Assembly (NCBI GenBank): GCA_022495995.1
Contig: JAFEMH010007493.1
Span: forward strand, 23,715-87,714
DNA from: Adenophora triphylla var. japonica
Lineage: Eukaryota > Streptophyta > Magnoliopsida > Asterales > Campanulaceae
Length of the DNA stretch: 64,000 nucleotides
Direction of reading: 5' to 3'
The position numbers and the translations under genes are program-made. Below the pieces are notes generated by a model. It was not told the DNA's origin, searched no databases, and worked only from the letters and a program-made list of their open reading frames with translations. Positions 11,121 to 21,876 of the stretch are shown here, piece after piece. The stretch's first letter is position 1. Every line of letters begins with the position of its first letter.

Positions 11121-11653
11121 TGTTGTGAATATGGCCCTCCACACCCAAGCAAACCTACAAGAATAATTAGTGCACACAAACCAAGCACAAGAAATCAACG
11201 AAACAGAAAAGAACACAAGAAATTGTTAACCCAGTTCACCAAATTGATTGGCTACGTCTGGGGGCACTACCAAGCCAGGATCTTGCACTATGTATGTAAA
11301 ATATGTTGTTGCAATGAATAAAGGGGCGGAACATTGCTTTTATATGTGCCCCGGAATAAAAAAACCAAACCCTAGCTTAAGCCCAGAAATTGCATTAAGC
11401 CCACGGACAAAATTCCTTGGCCGGCCTTGAGGCGCCCGCCTCAAGGTTCTCATGCGGCCGCCTGGAAATTGCCCCAAAACCATGCCACCTTCGGAGCTCG
11501 AGGCGCCCGCCCCAAGCATTGCCATGCGCCCGCCTCAAGCAAGCTTCGCCAACGCCAAGAGAACTGCACGCGAGGCGCCCGCCCCATCCAGGTGATGCGC
11601 CCGCCTCATACTCCTCCGAGGAATCCTCCCTTGGTTGGTCTTCTATTCCAACA
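11121..11653 (-). repeat. 5' LTR of the copia element
   Basis: 533 bases, begins TGTTGGAATAG and ends CACAACA on the minus strand, and looks identical to the 3' LTR. A TATA box (ATATAAAAG) occurs near 11335-11345. U3 holds several copies of the GC-rich words GGCGGGCGCCTC and GGCGGGCGCAT. Confidence 0.92.
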
Positions 11654-12280
11654 GCATGGATGCCAAACCCCCTTTAAAATCACATTTTCCTTCTTGAGAA
11701 GTTGCTGTCCAGTAGCAATTTTCTAAGACCCCAGTCCATGGTCTAAATTTTTGGACACAGATAAACTTGGAATTTGGTGTTGACTACAAAACACTTTTTG
11801 TAGCCAACATCTATATATTTCCAGACATATTTTTACTTTATTTTTTACATGAGTAAAACTCCATTTTTCAAATTTTCTTTTGAAGGTCAGATCACCAGTC
11901 TCTGGGAGTCCAGATCTCATATCTGATATTTCTAGAAGGTTTTGGATCCTCAAATCTTCTCCAAAATGGAAAATACTTTCACAGAAATTTTATTTGAGGT
12001 GTCTGGAACAACTTTCATTCTCTGAGTTTCTCCAGATTATGAAGTTTTGAAGCCCTTAAATCAATTTCCAAATCAAGTGTCCACTGCCTTTTTCATTCTG
12101 GCAGAAGTGTTCTTCAACTTCCAAAAATCTTTTGAGTACCAAAACTCAACCCAAAAATCACACCAAAAATCATGGGATCTTTCCAAAGTCTAATAAAGAA
12201 TTCCCAATTTTTACTTCCCTCAGTTTCAACTTATTTTGGCCAAAACACACACACACACACACAAATGATTTTTAACTTGG

Positions 12281-12420
12281 AAGACTCGTTTTACGAGGCA
12301 TTCCGGGTGCACACTAACGTCCTTCCCGGCATGTAACGTGACCTCCGAACCCAAATCTCTAATCTCAGGCATTTTTCAAAGTTTTGGCCCTTAAAACAAA
12401 AACGGTGTGGCGACTCCGTC
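12281..12420 (+). ncRNA. U5 double-hairpin element and primer-site-like repeat of L1
   Basis: Stem I is CTCGT/ACGAG (12285-12289 with 12293-12297, three-base loop). Stem II is CCGGG/CCCGG (12303-12307 with 12325-12329). They are followed by ACCTCCGAAC (12341-12350) and by TGGCGACTCCG (12408-12418). Equivalent structures with different but still paired stems occur in four other LTRs here. I mark it as an RNA structure because the transcript would carry it; its function is not known. Confidence 0.6.
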
Positions 12421-12503
12421 TTTTTCCGGTTTTATTTGATTTTCAAAGAAACGCAAAATCGAATTTTCCCGCGAAATTGGAATTTCAACATCGTCACAAT
12501 GGT

Positions 12504-12775
12504 GTAGGTAGTTGAATCCTCTTTCGATAAATTGTCTTCCAGATACGTTTCATACAATGTTACCTTCCCACCAGTCTTCACAGACAGTCAGTAAGCTACA
12601 GAATCCAGATATATGCACACATTTGAACGACATAGAAAAATAATCGAGTAGTTTAATTTACCCTAAGTGATTCTGTGTTAATAAATATAGAGCTCAAAAG
12701 GTACTCCCACTTGACAGGATAGATATCACGTAAGGGGCATTTTTTTCAACTTTAACTGTGTCCCTGATCAATTTT
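12504..12775. other. Unassigned AT-rich stretch
   Basis: This continues the unit split by solo LTR L1. No reading frame, repeat or RNA gene is evident. It ends where the LTR terminus TGTAACGACC begins. Confidence 0.6.
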
Positions 12776-13576
12776 TGTAACGACCCCAATATTTCACAAA
12801 TAACAATAATACTTTAATTGATAATAAAATAACCTCCAACGGCTATTAAATCATAATTCAAATACTAACTACAATTCGAAATAACTTAAATACGGATAAC
12901 GGTAAAAAGTTCAACGGCTAGTACAATCCACTAGCTCAACATAAATACTTAATGTCTTTAAAATCATAACTCGAACTCCAATAAATGCTAAGCCACCAAC
13001 CGTGCGGCCAATCCACTCCAATCATTTATTACCTGGGAGGAAAAATAATAGGAAAGGGTGAGCGAACAAAGCTCAGTAAGTTCATACGGGATCTCTTCGG
13101 TTTCTAGGAAGAGATGACCGGAACAACGGAGTTCAACGAATATATCAACGAAAGCATAACTTGCACAATAAATTGTTCAGATACTGCGAACAACAATGAA
13201 AGATACTTTACAATTAACAAATAGTGGCACTTTCACAAGAATCATCAAGATGTAGACAGTATACACATAGTCCGTCAATTCCAAGTAATTGTGAACCTTT
13301 AATCTAGGGTGACTCTGAAATTACCCGGATTTCGCGCGCGGCGAAAGGCGGTTGTCTTTCGCGGAGGGTTGGTGTCTGAGACCTCGCTTTTCGGGAAGGG
13401 AGAGGAGTCGCCACGCGGTTTTTGTATTTTGAGCCCAAACGTTGAGAAACGGCTATAGTGAAAAAGGTGTCGTTTTTATTGGTAACAAAAACTTAGGAAA
13501 AGGCTTTGAAAACGGGGAGTCATTTTTATTGGTAGCAAAAACGAGTAAAAAGCTTTTTAAGTACCAGAGATTGTTA

Positions 13577-13650
13577 GGTTCGGAGGTCACGTTACGTTTC
13601 GGGAAGAGTTTTACGAGATCACCCGAAACGCCTCGTATTACGAGTCTTTC
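13577..13650 (-). ncRNA. U5 double hairpin of solo LTR S
   Basis: On the minus strand stem I is CTCGT-aat-ACGAG and stem II is a perfect nine-pair helix CGTTTCGGG/CCCGAAACG, followed by GACCTCCGAACC. The primer-site-like TGGCGACTCC is at 13404-13413. Confidence 0.6.
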
Positions 13651-14887
13651 TACCTTTCTCGAAAACGTGTGCGTGTGTGTGTGTGTTTGCATTTTGAAAT
13701 GGGGGCTTAAATGACAAGCTTAATCTTGGTTTGAATGTCAAACGTTGATTATGGGATCTTGTTTGAAAAGGCGAGCGTTTGAATGACAAACGTCGGTTTT
13801 GAAGTTTTAGGAAAAGTGGCGCGAATGCTGATTTTAACTGTTTATCTTAAGTGTCAAATGTTGACTTTTTAAGAAAAGAGCGTTTGAATGTCAATCGTCG
13901 GATTTTGAGTTTGAAGATGAGCGTTCGGATGCCAAACGTCATTTAACGCATTTTGAAAGAGAGTTCGAAGGTCGAACTCCGGTTTTGAACCGGACATTAC
14001 ATTGTTAACGATTTTTACGGGAAAAAACGTATTAAATGATTTTGAATGTCAAAATTCGGCTTTTTAGTTTGAAGATGAGCGTTCGGATGCCAAACGTCAT
14101 TTCGCGCGTTTTGAAAAGAGAGTTCGAAGGTCGAACTCCGGTTTTGAACCGGGCATTACATTGTTAACGATTTGCAATCAACGAATCGGGTTGCAACTCG
14201 GGTTGCAACTCGGACTTTGAAAAGTAAATACTATCACGATCCAAACGGGTAGGACTTTGTAAATGACAGTATTTAAAGTGCGGTATCAACGGAATCAAAC
14301 GATCCGGAATTGTAAATGACGATCGACGAGCCAAACAGCTCGGAATTGTAAAGTTGCATGAAAGTAAATGACGTTCGACGGATCAAACGGTCCGGAATGG
14401 TAAATGACAGAAATTTAAATGACGTTCGACGGATCGATCGATCCGGAATTGTAAATAACAGAAATTTAAACGGAACGGGGTCGGAACGCCGTTTTAACCC
14501 GAGATTACTTCTCTTACGGGAAGAGAAGAGGATCGAGGGGCTCAAACGTATCGGACCCCGTTTGACGGAGGCGTCTACATTTCAACAATGTTCATCCGAA
14601 ACGGTTATAGCGACTGGCGCGTAAACCGAGGCGGAACGAGAGATTAGAGAGAGGGAGTTATACCTATGGCTAGGGTCGACTCCTTTGGCTCGGGGGGTGT
14701 ATACGGGATACGGAAAGTGGTGTGGAACGGTGTTTCGGAGTGGAGGGGGCGTATTTGATCGAAATACAAAGTTTTCACGTGAATCGAGATGAAACGGGAG
14801 CTCGGGAAGGGGTGAAAAGGGTTTGGGCCGTGGCTGTGGTGAAAATGGAGAGTAATTTTGTTGTTACAAATGGCTTTGACAGCCCTT

Positions 14888-14925
14888 CTATTTATAGGTG
14901 AAATTTCAGCATGAGTCCGGCCGGA
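14888..14925 (-). promoter_or_regulatory. Solo LTR S promoter: TATA plus TCCGGCCGGA palindrome
   Basis: CTATAAATAG on the minus strand lies about 20 bases downstream of TCCGGCCGGA (14916-14925). A second copy with a different centre, TCCGGTCGGA, lies at 15008-15017. Confidence 0.6.
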
Positions 14926-17183
14926 CTTAGCTTGAAATCCAGGGGGTTTTGTGAAACTTTGGAAATTGGAGGGACTTGCTGGCAATTTCTGAGAGTCTGC
15001 AAAGGAGTCCGGTCGGACTTGGACTGCATACCAGGGGTATTTTAGTCTTTTCTCCTTGATTTTTGATTGAAAGGTGACTAGAGGGAGGTGGCATGCGTGC
15101 CACGTGTCCCATGACTCACCAGCCTTATGGGAGTTCGCGCCCGGGTCCCGATTTTGTCCGTTTTTAAAATAACAGTCCGGAAAATGTCCGAAACGCCCCC
15201 GGAAAGTGCCGAAAAGTGCGTTTTTCAGGGAAAACCGTACTTTCACGTGCGATGACGTGTGTTAAGTAAGTTTTGACGTCGAGATGCACGGGGCAGTCCC
15301 GGGACATCTCGTTGGCATGGCAACGGGGAGCTTAACGGGTTCCGGTTAACCTGGAGCGGGCCAGTTAACGGATTCCGGTTAACTTTTAACGGATTTTGAC
15401 GATCCGGATTTGGGTACTTACAGACTCCGATACATCTATTCGGGTGATCATTGAATAAGAAGATCTACGCCTTTAATCTAGGGCGCCTCCTTATACTGAA
15501 TAAGAGAATCTACGCCTTTTATCTGGGGCGCTCCCTTATTCTGATATATCATATATAGAGTTAAGGTCATTTCAATCTGTTTAGACCAATTCATTCAACA
15601 TTAAGGTCATTTCAATCTGTCTAGACCAAATCATACAAGTCCTCGTCAAATGGACAAAATAATATCATATATAGTGTTCAAGGTACGAGAACACATTAAT
15701 CAAAATCCAATCATCACGGATACACATTGAACAATCACAATATCAATGGTAGGATATTCCATTAAGAACGCTCATATCAACGGAATACAAATGAACAACT
15801 ACCGTCCACTTGGAAGTATACAAATCATCAAATAGGGAATCATATCACGAAGGAAAGATACATTCAGATACTTAAAGAACGTAATCCCGTACCTTAGCGA
15901 TGCTTAGTGAATGTGAAACTCCTCGCGCACGAATCTACAATCATGCAAACATAGGTCTTAGGGTACAAGAAATTCACATTTACTTAACCCCAAACTATTT
16001 TCTTTTAATCTTGTTAACCTATGAGTTATCTCTTTAACTCCTTTTTCGAGGTTAACTCTCATCCTTTTAGGTTTCCCAAATAACCCTAGGATTCCCAAGC
16101 ATTCAATCTTTACTTACTCTCTTATATTTAATTTACCCACATTAATTTATCTTTCTCAGCACATACAACACACACAAACACCCGCACAACCCAACCCTAA
16201 ACTCACCTACACGGCATACATACATACTCTGACTGCCACCTTCAGCCACCCACACTTAGCAACACACACACACGCCCATCAGCAGCAACAGGCACACAGA
16301 AATTTGTACACACACTCCCAGCTTCACGGCAAAACACATACACAGCCCTGTGCACCCACTGCCCGCACACGGACACAATACACCCTTGCTGCCACACACG
16401 GCAACAACATTCTCACACACTCACAGCAATGCACACGCACACCTTCACCCTCTGTATATGCAATAACAACACACATACACCCCCATCAGCCACCCATACA
16501 CTCACACGGTAACCCTCAAACACACACAAACCCTAGTTTTTCATTCATATTCCTTAGCATGTAACTCCTTAGGATACCACCCTTAATTATATACCCAACT
16601 CTAATTAATATTAGATTTTCTATAACCAATCTGTTATCACATATCATTGGATCCTCCTTAGTAAATCATTAATATCATAAAACAACCCTAATTAAGTCCC
16701 AAGGATTTTCTAGGGTTTCTTCTAATTTTTAAACCCAAGAACAATAATTTTAAAACGAAACGGATCCTTACCTTGGTTTGTAAATCTCAAAAGCTCAGCT
16801 TTTCCTCCTTCTTTTCCTCTGCAAGACACGGCTACTGATGACTCTCTCTCCCTCTCACAGTGCTCTCTTTTCTCTCTCTCTCCGTTGACTATTCCTTCTG
16901 CTGCCTCCCTCTCTCTCTCTTTCTTTGCGTATTTACTATTCTCGTTGGTAAATAATGAGGATTAGGGTAAGAGAGGGATATATATATATAGTGTGGGTCT
17001 CAATTTCCTAAACCTACTGGGATTTATTAAACCCAAGCCTTAATGGACCCAATATTTATTTAAACCCCAAGCCCAAGCCCAAAACTTAAGCCCAATGCAT
17101 ACTTGTCTAATAATTAATGTAACCCTTTATTAATTAAATAGCAATCAATTAATAAAATAAACACAAATAATCGGGTTACTACA

Positions 17184-17205
17184 TTCTTACCCCCTTAAAA
17201 GGGTT
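17184..17205 (-). promoter_or_regulatory. Polypurine tract of the chromovirus
   Basis: On the minus strand an AAGGGGGTAAGAA tract directly precedes the LTR start TGTAGTAACC, the usual plus-strand primer of gypsy elements. Confidence 0.7.
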
Positions 17206-17227
17206 TGGTCCTCCAAACCAAACGAAT

Positions 17228-17650
17228 TCAATCAGCAAATAGGGCGGGATACATCTCTTGCATCTCACTCTCGAGCTCCCACGTTGCTTCTCTTTCTGTG
17301 TGATTGCTCCATTGCACTTTCACATAAGGAATAACACGCTTCCTCAGTACTTGATCTTTCCGGTCTACAATCTTCACCGGTTGCTCGTCATAACTCAAAT
17401 CGGTACGAAATCTCATCTGCTTGTACTCGATCATAGGACTCGGGTCAGAGATGTACTTTCTCAACATCGAGACATGGAATACATTATGCACACTAGCAAG
17501 CACAGGTGGTAACGCTAACTTGTAAGCCACCAACCCCACTCGCTCCAAAATCTCGAACGGTCCCACATATCTAGAACTTAACTTTCCGCGAATACCAAAT
17601 ATCATAACCCCCTTTATTAGTGAAATCTTCAAGAACACTCGATCCCTCAA
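17228..17650 (-). pseudogene. Chromovirus integrase C-terminal region with chromodomain-like tail
   Basis: A minus-strand frame of 140 codons holds KLSSRYVGPFEILERVG, the GPY/F motif of chromovirus integrases, then VFHVSMLRKYISDP. It ends with VKIVDRKDQVLRKRVIPYVK and VQWSNHTEREATWELE, a shortened chromodomain that in this group is thought to guide integration to heterochromatin. It is separated from the core by a frameshift and a stop near 17660-17700. Confidence 0.85.
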
Positions 17651-17701
17651 CTGAAATTCTAGATCACATCATCGGCGATCTGCATACGACTTTTGTCTCC
17701 T

Positions 17702-18702
17702 TTAAGCGGTCAATAACCATTTCCTGATCTGTTGTACCTTATCTGCGGTCACTTGTACAATTTCTGGTCCCGTCAGCTTCCTCTTACCAACTTCATCCCA
17801 ACACGCAGGCGGTCTGCATTTCTGTCCATACAAAGCTCCAAACGGAGCCATACCAATGCTAGCATGATAACTGTTGTTGTAAGTGAATTTCACCAATGGC
17901 AAGTGCTCGTCCCAAGTCCCTTGCCAATCCAATGATGTAGCCCTCAACATATCCTCAAGTGTCTAAATGGCCCTTTCTGACTGTCCGTCTGTGTGCGGGT
18001 GAAAAGCTGTACTCATCATCAACTCGATCCCCAATGCTTATTGTAGGCTCTTCCAAAACTTTGATGTAAATCTCGCATCTCGATCAGATACTATCGACAC
18101 TGGTATCCCATGCAGTCTCACAATTTCGTCCACAAATAACTTAGCTAGCCTCACCAATGAATCTGTTACCTTAATAGCCAAGAAATGAGCAGACTTCGTA
18201 AGTCTGTCCACTATAACCCAAATCGCGTTGTGACCTTTCAACGTCTTCAAAAGTCCAACTACCAAATACATTGCTATGTTCTCCCATTTCCATTCCGGAA
18301 TCGGCAATGACTGTAATAATCCTGCCGATTTCTGGTGTTCAATCTTCACCTGTTGACATACTAAACATCTTGCCACAAACTCTGCTACATCCCTTTTCAT
18401 ATTATTCCACCAAAATGATTCCCTTAGATTCTATACATCTTTGTACTTCCAGGGTGAATAGAAAACTTCGAACAATGCGCTTCTTGTAGGATCTCTCTCT
18501 TTATGTCTTTGCTGCTTGGTACCCAAATTCTCGACTGATACCTTAGAATCCCATCATTTCCCATATGAAATTCCGCTACCTTTCCCTTGGCTAAACTTTC
18601 CTGTATGTTTACTGCCTCTTCATCAATTCCTTGTGCTTCCTTGATTTGGTCCAGCAGTGTTGGCTGAACACACAACTGAGCCAAATACCCTTTAACTCTC
18701 AC
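17702..18702 (-). pseudogene. Chromovirus integrase zinc-binding and catalytic core (frameshifted)
   Basis: Three minus-strand frames hold the enzyme. The zinc-binding part has EAHCSKFSIHPGSTKMYR (18424-18480) and then VARCLVCQQVK. The core has VDRLTKSAHFLAIKV with the first aspartate and IVSDRDARFTSKFWKSLQ with the second. The last frame, 17950-17702, has FTYNNSYHASIGMAPFGALYG. The segment between them with the catalytic glutamate is present only in broken frame near 17960-18040. Several shifts make it non-functional. Confidence 0.85.
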
Positions 18703-18729
18703 TTCTAAACTTGAAACCTCAATGCTATT

Positions 18730-20136
18730 CTAAGTACTTACCCCCTTAGAAATCAATGTCGCTAAAGTTCCTCGATTCTTCCTACTCAAAGCATCGGCCA
18801 CCTTATTGGCCTTCCCTGGGTGATACAAAATGGTACAATCATAATCCTTAAGTAATTCTAGCCACCTCCTTTGCCTCATGTTAAGCTCCTTCTGAGTGAA
18901 AATATACTTAAGACTCTTATGATCCGTGTAAATTTGACATGTTACCCCATATAAATAGTGTCTCCAAATCTTCAAGGTAAACACTACAGCTCCTAGCTCC
19001 AAATCGTGGATTGGATAATTTCTCTCATGGTTCTTTAGTTGTCTTGACGCATAAGCTATCACCTTATCATTCTGCATCAACACACAACCTAATCCCTTCA
19101 ACGAGGCATCACTATAAATTGCAAATTCGTTCGATCCTGATGGTACTGCAAGAACTGGTGCACACACTAATCGACTCTTCAGCTCTTGAAAATTCTTTTC
19201 ACATTCTTCCGACCAAATGAACTTTGCTCCTTTCTGCGTTAACCTCGTTAACGGTCCGGATAACTTCGAAAATCCTTCCACAAATCTCCTATAGTATCCT
19301 GCTAACCCCAAGAAGCTTCTTATCTCTCTAACTGTAGTTGGTCTCTCCCAATCCACTATAGCCTCTATTTTTGCCGGATCTACTTCAATTTCATCCTTAG
19401 ATACCACATGCCCTAAGAATGCCACTTTCTCCAACCAAAATTCACACTTCTTGAATTTCGCATACAATTTCTGTTCCCTCAAGATCTGCAGAACTAACCT
19501 CAAATGTTCTTCATGCTCCTCCTTAGTCTTAGAATATACCAAGATGTCATCAATGAATACGATTACACATTTATCCAAAAATTCCTGAAATATCCTATTC
19601 ATCAATTCCATGAATGCTGCCGGCGCGTTCGTCAACCCAAACGGCATAACTAAAAACTCGTAATGGCCGTATCTTGCCCTAAAGGCCGTCTTCGCCACAT
19701 CCTCTTTCTTTACTCTCAGTTGATGATATCCTGATCTCAAATCTATCTTTGAGAAATAACACGCTCCCCGAAGTTGGTCAAACAAGTCGTCAATCCTCGA
19801 CAACGGATACTGATTCCTAACTGTCACTCGATTCAACTCCCGATAGTCGATACACATTCTCATTGATCCATCCTTCTTCTTTACAAACAATACGGGTGCT
19901 CCCCAAGGTGAAACACTCGATCTAATCAGCCCCTTATCCAACAATTCTTGTAATTGTTCCTTCAATTCCTTAAGTTCAGTCGTCGCCATTCGGTACGGTG
20001 CCTTCGATATCGGTGCAGTTTCTGGTACTAAGTCTATGGAAAATTCCACCTCCCTTTCCAGTGGTATTCCAGGCAATTCCTCTGGAAACACATCCTTAAA
20101 ATCTTTTACCACTGACAAAGAATCTACAGTCACCCC
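18730..20136 (-). CDS. Chromovirus reverse transcriptase and RNase H (open, 5'-truncated)
   Basis: A long open minus-strand frame of about 467 codons that copies RNA into DNA and removes the RNA. It starts inside the pre-RT region ([17 protein letters not shown]). It then has [52 protein letters not shown] with the first catalytic aspartate, [15 protein letters not shown], the YVDD-equivalent [10 protein letters not shown], and FLGHVVS. RNase H follows with [41 protein letters not shown] and ADALSR. Catalytic residues are all present. Protease and gag upstream are lost at the junction near 20137. An incidental ATG near 20133 cannot be its real start, since the protein is the middle of a polyprotein. 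Confidence 0.9.
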   Translation of the reverse strand, partial: GVTVDSLSVVKDFKDVFPEELPGIPLEREVEFSIDLVPETAPISKAPYRMATTELKELKEQLQELLDKGLIRSSVSPWGAPVLFVKKKDGSMRMCIDYRELNRVTVRNQYPLSRIDDLFDQLRGACYFSKIDLRSGYHQLRVKKEDVAKTAFRARYGHYEFLVMPFGLTNAPAAFMELMNRIFQEFLDKCVIVFIDDILVYSKTKEEHEEHLRLVLQILREQKLYAKFKKCEFWLEKVAFLGHVVSKDEIEVDPAKIEAIVDWERPTTVREIRSFLGLAGYYRRFVEGFSKLSGPLTRLTQKGAKFIWSEECEKNFQELKSRLVCAPVLAVPSGSNEFAIYSDASLKGLGCVLMQNDKVIAYASRQLKNHERNYPIHDLELGAVVFTLKIWRHYLYGVTCQIYTDHKSLKYIFTQKELNMRQRRWLELLKDYDCTILYHPGKANKVADALSRKNRGTLATLISKGVST

Positions 20137-21876
20137 GTCTGACTTTGCTGCGATTACGGGTCTGTCCTTTAAGGGACGCAGTATCGAGTGGCGGGATGGT
20201 TATACTGATCGAGAGTTGCAGGATCTTCTTGGTTTTGTCCCCAGTCCTAAGAAGGGGATGGGGATGGAGTATGCGGTGATCCATGGGAAGATCGTGGAGA
20301 GCATAGCGAGATATGAGGGTGGTGATGAGAGGATATCGGCTGAGCAGGTTGCCCGGTCTTTCTTGTGGTTTGATTTCTCGAGTACCCTGTTTGGGCATGC
20401 CGAGGGGACGGCGATGTTTGCTTTGTTGAGGACTTTGACTGATGTAGAGAGAGCCAGAGAGGTAGCTTGGGGGGAGGCTGGGCTAGCGGAGCTTTATTTT
20501 GCTCTTGACAGGTATAGCCGAAAGGCTGTGAGTTCTCTCACGTGCTTCGAGTTCCCACTGGAGGTATAAGCTTCTGCTCTTTTCTTTCCTTATGCATGTA
20601 TTGTTTCTGTCCGAGCTTAACTGATGTAATCTTCTCCTTTCGCAGGTGTAGGCTTTGGAGTTCTTTCGCTGCACGATGTGGAAGCAGCCAGAGGAGCACG
20701 TCGGGGCGTACCCAGCTATGCTTTCCTGGACCAGGCAGGCTAGGGTGAAGAGGGGTGCTCGGGGACGCATGACTCTCAAGTATAAGGAGTGTCGGCCCCT
20801 AGTGAGAGCGGAGACGGAGGCGGGGATTCAGTTCTACCCCAGGGGTCGCTTTGATGTTGAGCGGCTGAAGGGCGCTGAGTGGTGGACGGTGGAGAGGAGG
20901 ATTTTGAGGGGGCTATCTTGTGATGTTTATTATCTGGGAGACAGGGTGATGCGCCAGCATGGCGAAGGTGTGGGTTTGTTGGCACCGATGGAGCCTCCTG
21001 CTGATATGTTGAGCCCGACCGAGGATTCAGAGACCTGGGCTTACTACAGAGGTGGCCAGCACTTCTTTGGATTTGTGACGGATGAGCCGTATCCAGTATT
21101 TGTGATGAGGACTGAGGATGCCTCAAGTGCTTGAGAGAGAGGGGATCCCGGTTGTGCAGCTCCCTCGGTCGGACTTTTCATATGTCCAGGATGGGATTAG
21201 GATGAGGGTGCACATTCCCATCCCTGAGAGGACTCCCCGAGCTTTTCGGCCTCGTCTGGATATGAGGGTATGTCTCCCTATAGTTTCTGTCTTTTTGGTC
21301 TTATTATTTATTTATTTGTTTTTTTTTGTTGCTTCGACTATTTCTAATGCCTTTGTTTTTGTGCAGTTCCCGGCCGCGGCCGTTGACAAGCTGATGCGAC
21401 AGGTTATTGGGGCCAAGAGATTCATCAAGCGGCTCGTCACCCGTGGGACCGCTCGGGGCAGAGAGGGATGGGCACAGCCGGCGCCTGCAGAGCAAGAGCC
21501 CTTTCATACGCCACCCAGAGAGCCTACTCCTTCCGAGCATTCCACGGATATTCCCATTTCTCCTTTTATGGATTCCAACAGGGAGTTGCCTTCAGACCAC
21601 GTCATTCTTGGGGATTTGCATGGTCCAGGGCACGTTTGGCACCAGGGGGGATCATCTTCGCAGGGTCAAGGATCCGATGTGTTTACGTTCGGATATGATT
21701 TCTTTGCGGATCTCGGCCTACCCTATCATGGCATACCGACTGGTCCGGACGAGCCTCTTTATGGGGATGAAGATGATGATACAGAGCCTGAGACGGTCAT
21801 GACTGCGGAGGAGACAGGCACGAGTCGCAAGAGGGCCCGAGGCAAGGTGATAGCTTCTGATGATTCTGACGATTGA
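20137..21876 (+). pseudogene. Plant-mobile-domain (PMD-like) gene of element X, 5'-truncated, spliced
   Basis: The plus-strand gene is antisense to element X pol. The first preserved exon (to 20563) reads [20 protein letters not shown] then FLWFDFSSTLFGH and WGEAGLAELYFALDRYSR, which match the PMD pattern (a domain shared by plant transposases and MAIN-type proteins). Intron 1 starts GTATAAG at 20564 and most likely ends at 20651, keeping the frame (LEALEFFRCTMW). A shift near 21117 breaks the second exon. Intron 2 starts at 21268 (GTATGT) and ends TTTTTGTGCAG at 21366. The last exon ends in an acidic tail with RKRARGK and DDSDD at 21876. The N-terminal exons were lost at the junction with the chromovirus; element Z keeps them. 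Confidence 0.7.

Larger units (their letters stand above)
6546..11653 (-). mobile_element. Young Ty1/copia retrotransposon (Tork/TNT1-like)
   Basis: A 5108-base element on the minus strand with two 533-base LTRs, target duplication GCATG at 6541-6545 and 11654-11658, a primer-binding site for initiator Met tRNA and a polypurine tract. Domain order on the minus strand is gag with zinc knuckle, protease, integrase, RT, RNase H, the copia order. The gag and pre-integrase wording resembles the Tork branch. By eye the two LTRs show no difference, which points to very recent insertion, yet pol holds several single-base frameshifts. Confidence 0.93.
5632..12498 (+). repeat. Solo LTR L1 (about 1.75 kb), split by a copia insertion
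   Basis: The LTR starts TGTAAGTGCTCC at 5632 and ends CGTCACA at 12498, with ATGGT on both sides (5627-5631 and 12499-12503). That makes it a complete solo LTR left by recombination between the two LTRs of a full element. The copia element at 6546-11653 plus one copy of its target duplication interrupts it; without that, the length is about 1754 bases. The minus-strand LTR at 52719-54451 is a close relative along most of its length. The LTR holds a TATA box, a CA microsatellite at 12245-12263, the U5 double hairpin and a primer-site-like TGGCGACTCCG. Confidence 0.9.
13316..15422 (-). repeat. Solo LTR S (2107 bases), target duplication GACTC
   Basis: On the minus strand it starts TGTAAGTACCC at 15422 and ends GGTAATTTCA at 13316. 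GACTC flanks both sides (13311-13315 and 15423-15427). The TATA box is the ctatttatag stretch at about 14888-14897 on the minus strand. Inside are the U5 double hairpin (13577-13650), a GT run, and duplicated segments of about 100 bases near 13915 and 14080 and of about 45-65 bases near 14280-14470. The start and U5 relate it to L1, W, Y and Z. Confidence 0.9.
12776..17183 (-). repeat. 3' LTR of the chromovirus (about 2.3 kb, interrupted by solo LTR S)
   Basis: On the minus strand it begins TGTAGTAACCCG at 17183 and ends GGGGTCGTTACA at 12776. Removing solo LTR S and one target copy leaves about 2.3 kb. A TATATATATA tract at about 16977-16992 may be the promoter. Short internal duplications are visible, for example the word ATCTACGCCTTT at about 15460 and 15500, and TTAAGGTCATTTCAATCTGT at about 15552 and 15601. 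The stretch 16140-16540 is rich in CA and ACAC and its reading frames are not genes. Confidence 0.82.
12776..20136 (-). mobile_element. Tekay/Del-like chromovirus, 5'-truncated
   Basis: Ty3/gypsy element on the minus strand. From right to left it has RT, RNase H, integrase, a C-terminal domain, a polypurine tract and a 3' LTR. Gag, protease and the 5' LTR are missing because the sequence changes abruptly near 20137 to a plus-strand PMD-like gene. The 3' LTR is itself interrupted by solo LTR S. RT motif wording and the C-terminal chromodomain-like tail fit chromoviruses of the Tekay group. Confidence 0.85.

Noticed and set aside
16304..16564. An 86-codon frame rich in T, H and S
   Set aside because: It is a CA-rich low-complexity stretch within the chromovirus LTR.
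20036..20136. N-terminal 34 codons of the plus-strand frame reaching into the PMD domain
   Set aside because: These codons are the reverse complement of chromovirus pol. The PMD homology starts only at about 20137.
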